From Macrostomum hystrix (lineage: Eukaryota > Platyhelminthes > Macrostomidae), in assembly GCA_950097015.1 (NCBI GenBank), contig CATNEN010000002.1, positions 9,253,501-9,317,500 on the forward strand: a DNA stretch of 64,000 nt. Reading direction: 5' to 3'. Position 1 is the first letter of the stretch. The number at the start of each line of letters is the position of its first letter. A program made the position numbers and the translations under genes. This document shows, piece by piece, positions 45,166 through 57,400 of the stretch. The notes under the pieces were generated by a model. It saw only the letters and a list, made by a program, of their open reading frames with translations. It did not search any database and was not told the origin of the DNA.

Positions 45166-48100
45166 TCAGCTGTGGGCCACTGTGATTCCAGCGGCCGTCT
45201 GCATGGCTGTTTCCATCTCGTCCACCTTGGACGGCCCGTGCTTCACCAGCATAAATATCTGCAATTAAGGAATGTCATACGAGCGTAATACTTTGCAATG
45301 CTCAGATTCCAACAACAGCCAAGTCGATAAGCACGGTTACCTTGCTGCCAAAGACCAGCAGCAGGGTGGTGGTCGCGCATGCAATGATGCAGCAGGCGAT
45401 CAGTGTCACTTGCAGCTCCAGACTCGAGGACGGCAGGGCGAATAGAATCACAACTCCAATGAGCCCCATCACGGTAGTGTTGTACACGCAGACCCCAATC
45501 TTTTTCGAATCATTCAGCGCCTCCACCTGCACCGTGCGAGTCTCCCAGGCGAAGAAAAGTGCAAAAAGAAGCAAGAAACCTGTATTTGGGAATTCATCGC
45601 GCTTGCTGATTTGAGTTTTTTTTATTCAGGAGCCAAGAAGTCAAGCTTAAACCCATCAACGAACCTTTTATACCAAGCTCAACGGCGATCCAGACTGTCC
45701 TGTAGCGACAAGTGCACTGATCAATGCGAGACCTCAGAAGCGTTCCGTCCTCGATTTCCTGAAGCGAAAATTATTTTTCAAGCGATATTTATAAAACCTG
45801 ATTTATTGCTTTTTGATTCATGTTGAGCAGCCCCTATTTGTTTAGATACAGTTTGACCAAAGGTAAAACTAACCACAATGGGCAGGAAAGTCCGCTCAAC
45901 CTGCAACGGGTCAACGGCGCCCCAAGCAACGAGCAGAACTACGTCGGTGGCGAGCACTAGCAGAGTCACGGCGAACAGGTGAGAATCTTTGATGGCCTGT
46001 CAGGAGGAAATCGATGGGAAATATTCGACTGCACACTTATAGATTACAACTGAAGGTGCCGAAGGTGCTGAAGCCGCACTCACCACCCTGCGCAGCTTGA
46101 TGTTGGTGAAGATGCGGTGCACCCGCCAGGTCTTGGCCAGCATGGCGCCGAACGCAGCCGAATAGCCCAGAGTCAGCAAGGCGGTCTGCGCCCAGCACAT
46201 CGCGGCGCTGACTGGCCAGTAGGAATTCAGCGCCATCACAATGCAGGACGCGTAGCACATGAGGCAGCCGGCGCCGATCACATTGTTTACGAGCGGGCTG
46301 CTCATCTTGATGAGGCGCAGCTCCCTGAATTGAAAATTCACCGAAATCGCCGCCACAGACAGCGCGATGCCAGCCGAGGAGGCCGAGCTGAGTGCGACTG
46401 CGGCTGCGCCTCCCAGCTGCAGTGACTCGGTGACCACCTCCGGAGCGTCCTTGGGAGGTGAACCACCTGAAGTGCAAGTGTTCGATGCCTTAGATTATGC
46501 TTGTCGTATGTTTGAATTTTAGCACTCGACGCCAAGTCGTCTGTCATTATGAGTAAAGATTGAAGCACCTGCAAACCAGAAGTCCCCAGTCCAGTTCATC
46601 ATGCCAGTCATCGGGCTGTATGTTCCCACCAGATTTCGTGTCAGATCTATAAATGGCAGTCAGATGCAGATATCAATCGGTTAGTGAATTGAGATTAAAA
46701 ACTCTTGCTCAAATTGAGTTCACACGCACTGCGTAGCTGATAAAGCCTGACGGTGGAAGTGCGGTCGCCGTTTGCGTCGAACACAACTCGACCCTGAACG
46801 AATAATAAAGCCTTGGTACATTGCAGCTTAACAACAGGTTTATAAGGAATTAAATAATATTGAATGTATTTTTACAGACACCCCGACGAAATTCAGGTTC
46901 AAGATATTTCTGAAGAGCGCCGCCTTGAACGACGAGTTCCCCAGCTGCAGCTGCTCCGAGTAATTCCAGGACTGCAGCGTCTGGTTCAGCGCCAGGGCTG
47001 CCGACATGACGGAGTCGAAGCGAAGGTCGAAACCGCGAATTGTCTTCATCTGCGCATCGGCGCGTCTGGCGGGGTATTCGCTGAGGAACTGGCTGTACAG
47101 TTCAGTCAACGTCTGCTCAAAATTAGGAAAAGGGTTTTGGGTTTGTTCGGGACCTTCCGTCGAAGCAATCCACTTAAAATGCTCCAACCTTTCCTGCCGG
47201 GCCGATTCTCGTCTCGATGAGTTCTGGATCCATCACAGCCGTGTCCGACTCGACCGAGCCTTCCAAACTGACCGCCCTGTCCGAGTCGGGACAAGAGCCC
47301 ACTAAGGCAGTGCTCGTGAATGGCAGGCCGACCTGAACCCAAAAGTACTTCGGACCGTATGCGCCCAGTCGTTTGATCTGAAAGATCAGGTTATGAATGA
47401 GCATTAGACAGTAGAAATAATTAGACTTCAATAGTGTCGATGCGGCGAGGGGTCTGACTTTGGTACCAAAGTCGTAAGATTGGATCAGAGCCACTATTTA
47501 CTTGGGACGCAGCCGCAAATAGAAGGCCACTCGCCAAAGCACATTGACAGTGTACATTGTCTGACGATGAAAAATTCAGGACGGATGTGCACATTATGTG
47601 TACATATGTATGTGCCGGCATAACATTACCAGGTGCGTGTTGGTGATTATTCAAGGGGCCAGAGAAATTGGCAGAATTGCCTCCTCGCTGACTCTGTCGA
47701 CTGGCACATGTAGTGCTTCAGTGCCCGGTGTTCGCGGAAAGCACAGCTCCTCAAGAGCTCCACGACTCTCCACTTACCAGGCATTCGAATCTTTTTCCAG
47801 GTTCTTCCTGGCTGCCCACTCGGACAACAATGAAGATTCGGATGTCGTTTTTCTGCGGGCGGAGTGAGTTGACATTGTATATTTGGAATGGGTAGCAGAA
47901 GTCATTGGAGCCAACCACTAGAGTCTTGAATGTATAAAACCCTATTTTGCAACCCGCAAGGCACAAGGCAGAAAAAAGATTTTTCTCGTAAAGTACAAAT
48001 TGTAAGTCAAAGTAAAAAATATAAATTAAATTTGTCGCTTTGAAAACTCTTAACATGGCCTAAAATCTTCCGCTCTATACGATGAATGAACTTCCAGAAT

Positions 48101-49848
48101 CACAAAACAACGTCGGGGTGCCTCGGGGCAAAAACCATCAAAGCGGGTGACAAATTCTGCTCACAAAATTTTGGGAGTTATCGTGAAGTAGGCAGTGGGT
48201 ACTTAAAGTACCCCTGTGGTATTTCCCCAGGGTAAATGTGGCATTGATGTTTCGCGGGCAGTTGTCTCCGTTTATTGTACACCCAGGCTTCATAATTCAA
48301 TTCAAGAGCACCAACCAGCATGTTGAGGATTGCGTCCGTGGCATCTGTACCGAAGATCATTTTCTGATAAGACGTCAGATTGTTGCGAATGAGAGCCGCT
48401 TCAATCTGAAGAGTAACCTAAAAATATAATACAAATTACGGCAAGTACATTTGAATCAGACACACAATGGACTAAATTTCCCCATCAAAACAGTCAAATC
48501 CAGCAACTCACTGGGTAAACAACTTCAAAGTCGGTGGTGATGAGTCCAATTTTTTTCCAGCCGAATCGTTTTATGAGCTGGATGGTGGGCTGCACGAACA
48601 GGCTGCTGGTGATGGGCATGCGGATGTAGTACGGGTAGGAAGATTTGTCGCTCAGCGCCGGGGAGGTGTTCGAAATCCCAATCTGTCGATGATTAGCCAG
48701 GGAGCAATATCCTTTAACAGTAGAAAAACCACGCGGGAATTTAAACTACCCACATTCCTCTATTTTCCCATAATATTCAACCAATCGCCATGAAAATCCA
48801 GAACACAGGCTAACAGTTTCCGCTCAATCCGATGACACAACTTCTCGAAGTACAAAACATCGACGTCGTCGAGATATTCAACGATTCTCGAAGGATTCTC
48901 TTGTGGCAAGAACCACAAATATAGGCATATTTTTCTGCTCATAAAATTTCATCAGATAATCATGTCGGGATATCATTGTTCACTATCATTGATTAAATTG
49001 TTATTTGTTAATATTATAATGTTAATGCATCTGAAGGCTGCGTACAGCTGTTCCGTCCATGGACTGGGGGGACGCCACACTTACCTTCAATTATCCCAGC
49101 TGATGCTGGTACCCATTTAACAGCTGGGTGAACTGAAGCAATGTATAGTTGTGTCTAGCTAAAGGACACAAATTGTTCCAGTGGAATCGAACCTCCGAGC
49201 TTCAAGTCGTGAGTCCGATGCCCCAACCACTAGGCTACAACTTCTTGGTTGCTCTTAGCGATTGCAAGAGTAAAATCATTGTTACTTGTTGTTTTCAGCA
49301 GGGTCTTCAACAATTCAGTTGTCGTGTCACAGTTTTCCAACAAGTTTACAGGATACCACAAAACCTAAGTGTAACCCTACATATTTTTTCAGCTTATTTT
49401 TTGAAATCAAATGATCAAGCGACCCTTGCAGTCACCTGCGGTAGGTAGTAATACTGGCCAATGTCCGCCACAATTTGCGACTGGTGCGAGTAGGCGGCCC
49501 CGAGCAGCAGAGCCTTGTTGGGCGGCTGCAGGTAGCCATCGATCAGGGCTTTGGCCGCACTGCCAGTTTTGTCCTGGAACAGGTGAATGAGGAGTTGCTT
49601 TGTTTTCCTGGCCACGCGGCATTGGCGATACAGCCATTACTCACTGTGTCAGCGATGAGCAGTGTGTACTTCATCTCGAAGGAGGGAAACAGGTGGCTGA
49701 TGTTGTTAGTAACATAGCGGAATGTGAAGTTCAGGTAGTCAGGGTCCATTGCGTAGGCGGATGCGCTGGAACTGATGCACAGAATGTGCACCAACTGTCT
49801 TCCAGCTGCTGAAGATGCCAGCATTAGACAGAGAACAAGCACCAGCAT
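45166..49848 (-). CDS. GABA-B-receptor-like class C GPCR 1
   Basis: Fourteen exons: 49848-49645, 49573-49436, 48682-48512, 48405-48316, 47852-47778, 47377-47189, about 47115-46882, 46793-46730, 46646-46569, 46466-46084, 45996-45874, 45758-45665, 45579-45341, 45258-45166 (TGA). All phases agree, giving about 720 residues. A signal peptide (MLVLVLCLMLASSAAG) precedes a Venus-flytrap domain with recognisable blocks: LIKRFGWKKIGLIT, KNDIRIFIVVRV, YGPKYFWVQ and GRVVFDANGD. The seven-helix region follows, including AMCWAQTALLTLGYSAAFGA and the class C hallmark WETRTVQVEALNDSKKIGV. The first strand lacks the usual GLFP-SG pattern and the tail after helix 7 is only about 30 residues, with no coiled coil. 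The ligand is unknown; a divergent receptor is more likely than a true GABA-B1 or B2. Confidence 0.88.
47555..47700 (+). mobile_element. SINE family II, 3' fragment in receptor 1 intron
   Basis: Carries ACAGTGTACATTGTCTGACG, CGGATGTGCACATTATGTGT and TTGGCAGAATTGCCTCCTCG. These match the 3' half of the 56355-56680 and 37050-37290 copies. Confidence 0.55.
48055..48190. repeat. Dispersed repeat family IV copy
   Basis: Contains AATCTTCCGCTCTATACGAT, CCAGAATCACAAAACAACG and TCGTGAAGTAGGCAGTGGGT. The last block recurs near 54590, at the end of another copy. Confidence 0.55.
48770..48970. repeat. Dispersed repeat family IV, longest copy
   Basis: Blocks in order: CCAATCGCCATGAAAATCCA, AGTTTCCGCTCAATCCGATG, AAAACATCGACGTCGTCGAG, TTCTGCTCATAAAATTTCAT. 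Useful as the local reference for this family. Confidence 0.6.
49035..49250 (-). mobile_element. SINE family I copy in receptor 1 intron 2
   Basis: Minus-strand head TTGTAGCCTAGTGGTTGGGG, then CGGAGGTTCGATTCCAC, with body CCAGCTGTTAAATGGGTACC and GTCCATGGACGGAACAGC. This is the most complete tRNA-like head of the family in the window. Confidence 0.75.
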
Positions 49849-51476
49849 TCTGAGGTCTATAAGGCAAACCTGTGAGACCTACCTTCTGTGAGACCTACCT
49901 TCTGCGAGACCTACCTTCTGTGAGACCTACCTTCTGCGAGACCTACCTTCTGTGAGACCTACCTTCTGTGAGACCTACCTTCTGCGAGACCTACCTTCTG
50001 TGAGAACTACCTTCTGTGAGACCTACCTTCTGTGAGACCTACCTTCTGTGAGACCTACCTTCTGTGAGACCTACCTTCTGTGAGACCTACCTTCTGTGAG
50101 AACCGACTTGATTCTCAACGGCTCAATCTGATTTTGTATCAAATGTTACAGCCAATCAGAGCGCTCGTATTACCCGTTAGATGTTACCCCTAAGACATGA
50201 ATGGCAAATATGGGAATGTGAGAATCGCGGAATTCAAAACCAAGATCATCATCAACCAAATGCCCTTCACAAACACCCCTGCAAATTATATTTTGAAACG
50301 TATTGTCCCACTTCAACAATAACACTGGCGGTCATCAAGACACTAACGAGCGTCACTATTTGCTATTTGAAATAGGAAAAAGTAACAAATTATAGGAACT
50401 AGCTCAGCGTCGCCTACCGAAGCGAGTTCTGAGAAATCTTCAGTAATTATCCAGGCATCACCACAGAGTTTGTTGAAGTCTATTGAAGAGAATAATATTC
50501 TAGCATTTATATCACGACATCGAATATGATTTTAGCATCGACTGAAAGGATACAGAAAGTTTTTCATTGAGCTTTTAGGAAGCCTTAGAGGCAAACTAGA
50601 AAGTGTTTTGTTTTCATCAGCTCGCCTTTTTCGCGTTTTTCGGAAATTTTCTCTGGTTTCATGGAAAATGCTTCTGAAACGGCCGGCTTGCTGTCTGATT
50701 ATCGCTGAAATTACAGCCCAAGCGAACTGGCAGGATGACACACCGAGAGTTGCCCCTCAGCAAAGCCAAATTAAGCAGTCGGATGAGAAGCTGATCGATT
50801 TGCCTCCCCTTTCAATTAATCAGAAATTCGCATTGGATTAAAGAATGAAATTTCCACCTGTATGCAGCATGTGGAGACACTGATTACAGTGGGACACTAA
50901 GCAGGTGATGATGTGGAAGCATAGCTGATTACAGGCTACTGGAATTTTTTCGAACAATGCCTTGTGTTGGGACCACGGTATCAGATGAACGAGTTGCTTT
51001 AGAGAAAAGTATTTATAATTCTGAAAATCATCAGCCTAATCCTTGGTGATCCTAAGCAACATCTCGATACATTTTCGCATGCAAACGGGGCATTTTCATT
51101 CTGACTACCCGCAGTAGCAGCAGAAGGCAGTTTCTTATACTTTTGAGTCAAAGTACAAAGTTCTGCAAACAGGTTAGCACCCTCGATTGGTCAAATTTTT
51201 AGGGCAATTTTACCAAAACGTCCAGTCCAGTTTCACTTAGAAATTTCTTATGTCTCAAGCCATTGATAGATGACTTGCTCGACCTGTAGAGTCGTTTTTT
51301 CCAAACTGATTTGAGAAGCCTTTAGGCAAGGAAACACGGCGCTGTCCCACTTTTTTCAACAGTTTTTCATCTCATTGGAAGCGCGAATTTAGACCAATAA
51401 GACCACATCGCTGCTTCAAGCTCATCAGTTATCAGATGGTGAAACTCTGGGTTTAAGCTCTGCTCTAGTCTCAGCA
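49849..51476. promoter_or_regulatory. Shared 1.6-kb region between two divergent receptor genes
   Basis: The start codons of the receptor pair (49848 minus, 51477 plus) face away from each other across this stretch, so both promoters probably lie here. Besides the minisatellite at 49868-50102 it is unique, AT-rich DNA. No TATA box or other element could be assigned with confidence. Confidence 0.5.
49868..50102. repeat. 16-bp minisatellite just upstream of receptor 1 start codon
   Basis: Units of TGTGAGACCTACCTTC (some TGCGAGACC). Read in the direction of the receptor gene each unit is GAAGGTAGGTCTCACA, which contains AAGGTAGGT, close to a 5' splice-site consensus. The array starts about 20 bp from the start codon. 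Confidence 0.9.
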
Positions 51477-54400
51477 ATGCACTTAAGCATCACATTCCTG
51501 CTCTTCGCGACGACTTTCGCGGGCGAAGCGTTTGACAACAGATCGACTGTCCATCTGCTTGTTCTCGACTATGAGAGCATAGGCAGTCAGGACCCTACAT
51601 CCTATTACAACAGATTTTCTGTTGACTTCATTAACAACCTGACCGACCTGTTTCCCAGATTCCGGCTTGAGTTTGAGCAGCGCCAGACAAAGCTGGTAAT
51701 TCTTCCGGCAGACCAAAGTGTTATCTGCATCGGATCAATTCACAGGAAGAATGATTAAGCATATCGTTTTACTCCGATTTTAAACTTTTTAAACTATCGA
51801 TAGCAGATTATTTCGTTCGAAAACATTTCAGAGTGACACGGGCAGTGCTGTCAAGGAGTTCGTTGATGGCTATCTGTCAAGGCCTCCAAAAGCGCTCGTG
51901 ATAGGACCCATTCTCACGCAGCAGGCTCAGTCTGTGGCAGATTTGGCGAAGTACTTCTCAGCAGCTCAGGTGCGTTCAAGCATTAATTCTAGCATTGCCT
52001 CGCTACAAGGTCAGGTGTTGTGGTCCTACAGTAGAACGAGAGTCCCTGAGCTTGAATTCCTAATCTGTAGCCGGCGCTGCGAAGCTACATTAACTTGGGC
52101 GAAATCGCGAACAGAAAGCTCTAAGACTCGCCACGTGAAATTAATTCAAAATGACCCAGCCCCAGAGCACAGGGAAAAGTACTCTGAACTCAAATGTTTC
52201 ACTGCGGCATCTGAGCAGATTGGTGCTTCTGCGCCCGCCTCAGTGCTCAGCAACAAGAAGGCCTACCCGTTCTTCTTCCGGCTGTGCTACACCGAGAGTC
52301 AATTCGCCGAGCTGGCTGTGAGCCTGCTGCTGAAGTTCGGGTGGTCTCGGATCGGCCTGCTGGTGGCAGACTCCGCTAGTCTTGTCTCGGTGAGTGAGCA
52401 CTCGGACTCAGCCTAGATTTACAATTCTGAATTAGCTCGCTCCCGTTTTTTTCAGCACAAAGTTCAGTAGCAAACATTGAATTCGCATGCTTTGAGCAAT
52501 TAACATTTGAGTTGTTTTAATTTGGTCAAGCTTTTTTTGCCTCCGCCGACGCATCGACAGATTGTGCAGGATCTGGAAGCCCGGTTGAACGCCTTCAACA
52601 TCACGCGCTATGAAAAAGTGATCTACTCGACAGACGCCACGGAGCAGCTCAAGCAGCTTGTGGTGAGTGCGAGCAGCTAATGAGCTCCTAGGTGGATAAA
52701 GCCTTCTAATTAGAGTCGAAAGTTTCTAGGATCATGGATCACGAAGAGGGTTTCTAGTGAACAGCACGACCTGGTTTTCCCAGAACAGCATACCTAGTTA
52801 CCTCATCAGCCTTTTTCGCGTTGATTAAAGCACTGGCCTCCAAAAATGTCTAGGACCGTGACATTCGCATCTTCATCGCAGTTCGGGTTGTGTTTACTGA
52901 AAAGCGCGACCAGCGACTTGAGTGCTTGGTGAGTTCATCTGCATCTGCTTGTTGATTTGATCCATTTTGTCTGTTTTTATAGGCCATATATGCAACAAAC
53001 AGCACAGCGGCAGATTTTGCGCGGTGCATCCGAAGGCTGCGTACGGCTGTTCAGTCCATGGACTGGAGGGATGCCACACCCGCCCTCAACTACTCCAGCT
53101 AATGCTGGTACCCATTTAACAGCTGGGTAACTGAATAATTCCGCAGCCAAGTGCCAGGTAAAGGACATAATTTGTTCCCGGTGGAGTCGAGAATAGAACC
53201 CGACCCTCGAGTTGTGAGTCCGACACTTTAAACCAGGGTTGGGCAAACTCATTAACTAGCGGGACAAAGAGAGAACCAAAAACACGACAGCGAGCCGCAT
53301 TGACTGTAGAAATTTGAGATAGGGGAGAGATGAGACAAGGAAGAGATGAGACACGGGAGAGATCAGACAAGGGAGAGAGGAGACAAGGGGGAGATGACAC
53401 AGGGGAGAGATGAAACAGCATACTGTTCGGGCAACGGGTTGAATTTGGGAGCTTCGAGGGCCGCATCTGGCACGCGGGCCGGAGTTTGCCGAACCCTGCT
53501 CTTACCACTTAAAGCTACAATCCCTAAAAAATTGATGACAGTGCAAGTGTCATGGTAATGGGCAATAGGGCATTGAATGTCTTGCTCAGTGTGCTCAGTG
53601 TTTCTCATGGGCTGAGATTCGAACTCCCAACCTTCTGCCTAGATTTCAAAGTACGGGCTCTACGGACCAAAGTACTTCTGGCTTCAGCTGGGCTACACGC
53701 AGCAACTGGACGCTCGGCCTCCCGGCTGCTCTCGGGACAGGGCGGCAGCCGCACTGGAGGGCTCGGTCGAGTTTGGCAGCTCCGTCACCGATCTAGCTTC
53801 TCGCAGACCTCCGAGTGTCGTTGGCCAGGTAAGACGTGCCAACCTGCGTGTCTGAACTATTTTTACAGCCTCTTTTAATTTGCCTGCTGCTCTAGAATTC
53901 TGATGAGCTGTTCAGAAAGTTCGTGCGAGCCTATCCACAGACCAGCCCTGTCTCATCCACCATACTCGGCCTGGACCTCAAATTTGACGCCTTCCTAACA
54001 GCCGCCATGGCCGTCAACAACACGCTGGCGCTGGAGAACTTCACCAACCAAATCGACGAGGCCACACTGGGATCAGTTAGCTTTAAGCAGGCTTTAATCG
54101 CCAGTTTGAAGGCAATCGATTTCAATGGAATGTCGGTAAGCAGCTTGGCTTTCTGGTGCTTGCTGTGTCACTTGCTTACAACTAGAAAGACTACTGGGTG
54201 GTATATCAAATACCTACATTCTTCTATTTTCTGTATCTCCCAAAATATCAAAACAATCACTATAAAAATCCAGGTGACGGGCTAAAACTTTCAGCTCTAT
54301 CCGATTAAACAAGTTCTAGGATCACAAAACAATGGGATCGTTGAGCTGGTGACAAAAACCACTCATATGGGCATAATTGTTCTTCATCAGGTAGCCATGT

Positions 54401-57400
54401 CGCCATTATTGTTGGTTGTTGATATTGTTTATTTTTTATTGCCCCAAAATTGGATTCGCCACAGAGGTTCATATAGAGCTATGTTAGTTGTTCTTGTCAC
54501 CAGGGTCTCCGTCAATAACCCCACCATGCTAACTCATACTTTGATTCATATAGCATTCTTTTGTTGAAATCGGTTATTTGTTTTGGGAGCTAATCTTGAA
54601 GTAGGCAGTGGTATGTAAGAAATTTATATTTACAGGGTCCCATCACCTTCGATGCGAGGAATGACCGTACCGCCGAACTTTTCATCTACCAGATTCGGGG
54701 TGAGTGCTTCGCTTCCAAATGTCAGTTTGAACACGTTCCACACCCGCAGCAATTTAAATGCTACAATTACAGACGGAGCGAGAGACCTTGTCGCCACCTT
54801 CAATCCTGTTTCGGGAGACATTTTCTGGCTGAAGCAGCTGTGGTTTGCTGGTATGTTATACATTTCTTATAATTAATTCCCACCCGGTGGGACAGCTTTT
54901 TGGGGCGCAGGGTGAGGCGCTATGCGCCCCGCTATGCGCCTCTCGCCGCCTGGGCGCACGGTGATTTTCCTATACGCCCCCGCTATACGCCTCCCGCCAG
55001 TGGGGCGCACGGTGATTTTCCTATACGCGCCCGCTATACGCCTCCCGCCAGTGGGGCGCACGGTGATTTTCCTATACGCCCCCGCTATACGCCTCCCGCC
55101 AGTGGGGCGCACGGTGATTTTCCTATACGCCCCCGCTATACGCCTCCCGCCGCCTGGGCGCACGGTGATTTTCCTATACGCCCCCGCTATGCGCCTCCCG
55201 CCGCCTGGGCGCACGGTGATTTTCCTATACGCCCCCGCTATACGCCTCCCGCCGCCTGGGCGCACGGTGATTTTCCTATACGCCTCCCGCCAGTGGGGCG
55301 CAGGGTTTTATTAACATCACTTTTTCGCGGTTTTTTATCTTTTCGTGTAGTACACGTGACTTGTGGTTGCAGAAAAATATTATTTCACCTTTAACATGTC
55401 TAGTTGCTCTGAAATTTGGAAATATTGCTTGCATCATTTTCGAAATTTTCTACTAAATTGTCCAACTTTTTTTTCGTATGCGAAAATATTTGGAGGAAGA
55501 TTAATTCACCATGTCCTACTATTAGTAGAAACGATAGGATACTGTTTCAGTCATATCCTATAGCTCATTCCATCCGAAAGACATGTAGACTGCAATTTAA
55601 TTATAACACTGCATGAAAACTTTGTGTAATAGCTAGCCACTATATAAAACATGGTTGCTTCTAACTTCTGTTTCCTCTAAATTTTTCATAGAGTACAGGG
55701 ACTCAAAATTCGTCGAGATCAATCAGGATTAATGGAGGTCCCAAAATCGATTCCGTGCCTTCCCTAGATTCCCAAGATTCCCTAGATTAGTAGGGTGAGA
55801 GGGAGATCAGTAGGCTGAGAGGGAGAGCAGGTAGGGTGAGAGGGGATCAGGTAGGGTGAGGAAGTGTGGTAGTGAGATGCAGTAGAGTGAGAGGAAGTGG
55901 GGTAGTGAGATGCAGTAGATTTCGCAGGTAATCCGAGTTTAATTGTATTTACGAATGTTCCCAGGTGTACAGGGAAGTCAGTTATTTAAAATTTTAGTTA
56001 ATTTCCATTAATTCCATGATAAGTCAGAAAGAGATCAAAGAAAAGAATTGAGACAGAAAGAATTTAAATTTTTAGTTTCGCGTTAGTTGATTTCTCTCGT
56101 AGGCACCAGTTAAGTTTGGCATGCTTAGTCACTCTTTAACTGACCATATATTTATATACATATTTATTTAACGATTTGTATTAGTAAATTAAAAATTTTG
56201 AAACCTGTAGAGAAACCTGAAAGCAGTAGAGAGCCTGTTTATGAAAACGATTTGGAAATGCCAATGCATGCATGGGCCTGCGTGCTTTGACGTATCTTTG
56301 ATCTTTGGTGATGCGTCAACCCGCAGTCACAGAGGAGGCAAGTCTGATCCGTCCATTTAGGGGTGAGTGGAAGAGCGGTCAACGCGTTTGCCTCTCGCAT
56401 TGAATGACGATTCCGCAGCGAGGCCACATTCATTTGGGGCGCTGCCGCGGGGAGACGGTTTGGGGACTTGTCGTGCAATTCACGCCCTTGAGGGCCAACC
56501 TCCAAGGCACTGTGAAAGTGTACACTGCCTGACGATGAGAAAGTCAGGGCAGATGTACACACCTGTGTGAGCGTGTGCCTGCATGCGGCAATTGTGCGTG
56601 TGTCCTCAGGAGTCAGCGAAGCAGGCAGAATTACCTACTCGCTGGTTGTGGGTCTAGTGTCACCAAATGATGTGCCATTGACAGCAGCCCTCCTGCAATT
56701 ATGATTTTTGTTAAGTCTGTCCGTTCCGCTGTTCCCTGAGCGCTAAGGAACACTGATTTGTACATCTGCTTGACTACTCCCAACATCAACAAGCAGTGAG
56801 CACTACCACTCTACCTTGTTGGTGGGTTGTTGGAATTGGTGATGACGAAATTAGCTGGCACTGCAGACACAAGTTAAGAAGCTGCAGTGCAATAGATGAC
56901 AGAAGACCCAGCGTACTTGATTCTAAAGTAGAAATCTACTTGCTGTCATCTGTCATCTGCCTCCCAATCTGAAATCTGTCATCTGTGTAAAATCAATACC
57001 AATAGTGAGTTAAGTTTCAATTGCAACAACACAGGCTCCACGCCCCCTGTCGACCAGCCGGTCCTGCAGCAGAGCCTGACCACTCTCGCCTTGCCCGTCG
57101 CCATCGTCATCATAGCTGTCTCCAGTCTGGGCGCCACCCTCTCCGCTGCGTCCATCTGTCTGAACTTCCTCCGCTCAGAAGTTACAGTCATCAGGCGAAG
57201 CAGTCCTCGAGCGAACAGCTGTGTTGCTGTCGGCTGCCTCCTGAGCTACGCGAGCTGCTGCATCCAAGCCATGAATTTGCACCTAGGAGCGGACTGCGGA
57301 CTCTGGTGGGCTCAGACAGCTCTGCTCTGCTGCGGCTTCTCAATCAGCATGGCGGCCATTTTGTTTAAGATGTGGCAACTGCACTGCCAGCTTGCTGGAG

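Noticed and set aside
48640-48680. Suspected frameshift in receptor 1 exon 3
   Set aside because: Recounting the G run at 48660-48663 gives four bases, which keeps frame; exon length is 171 bp as in the paralogue.
49200-49250. Possible true tRNA gene
   Set aside because: A- and B-box-like sequences are present but the body continues into the repeated SINE sequence and no full cloverleaf can be drawn.
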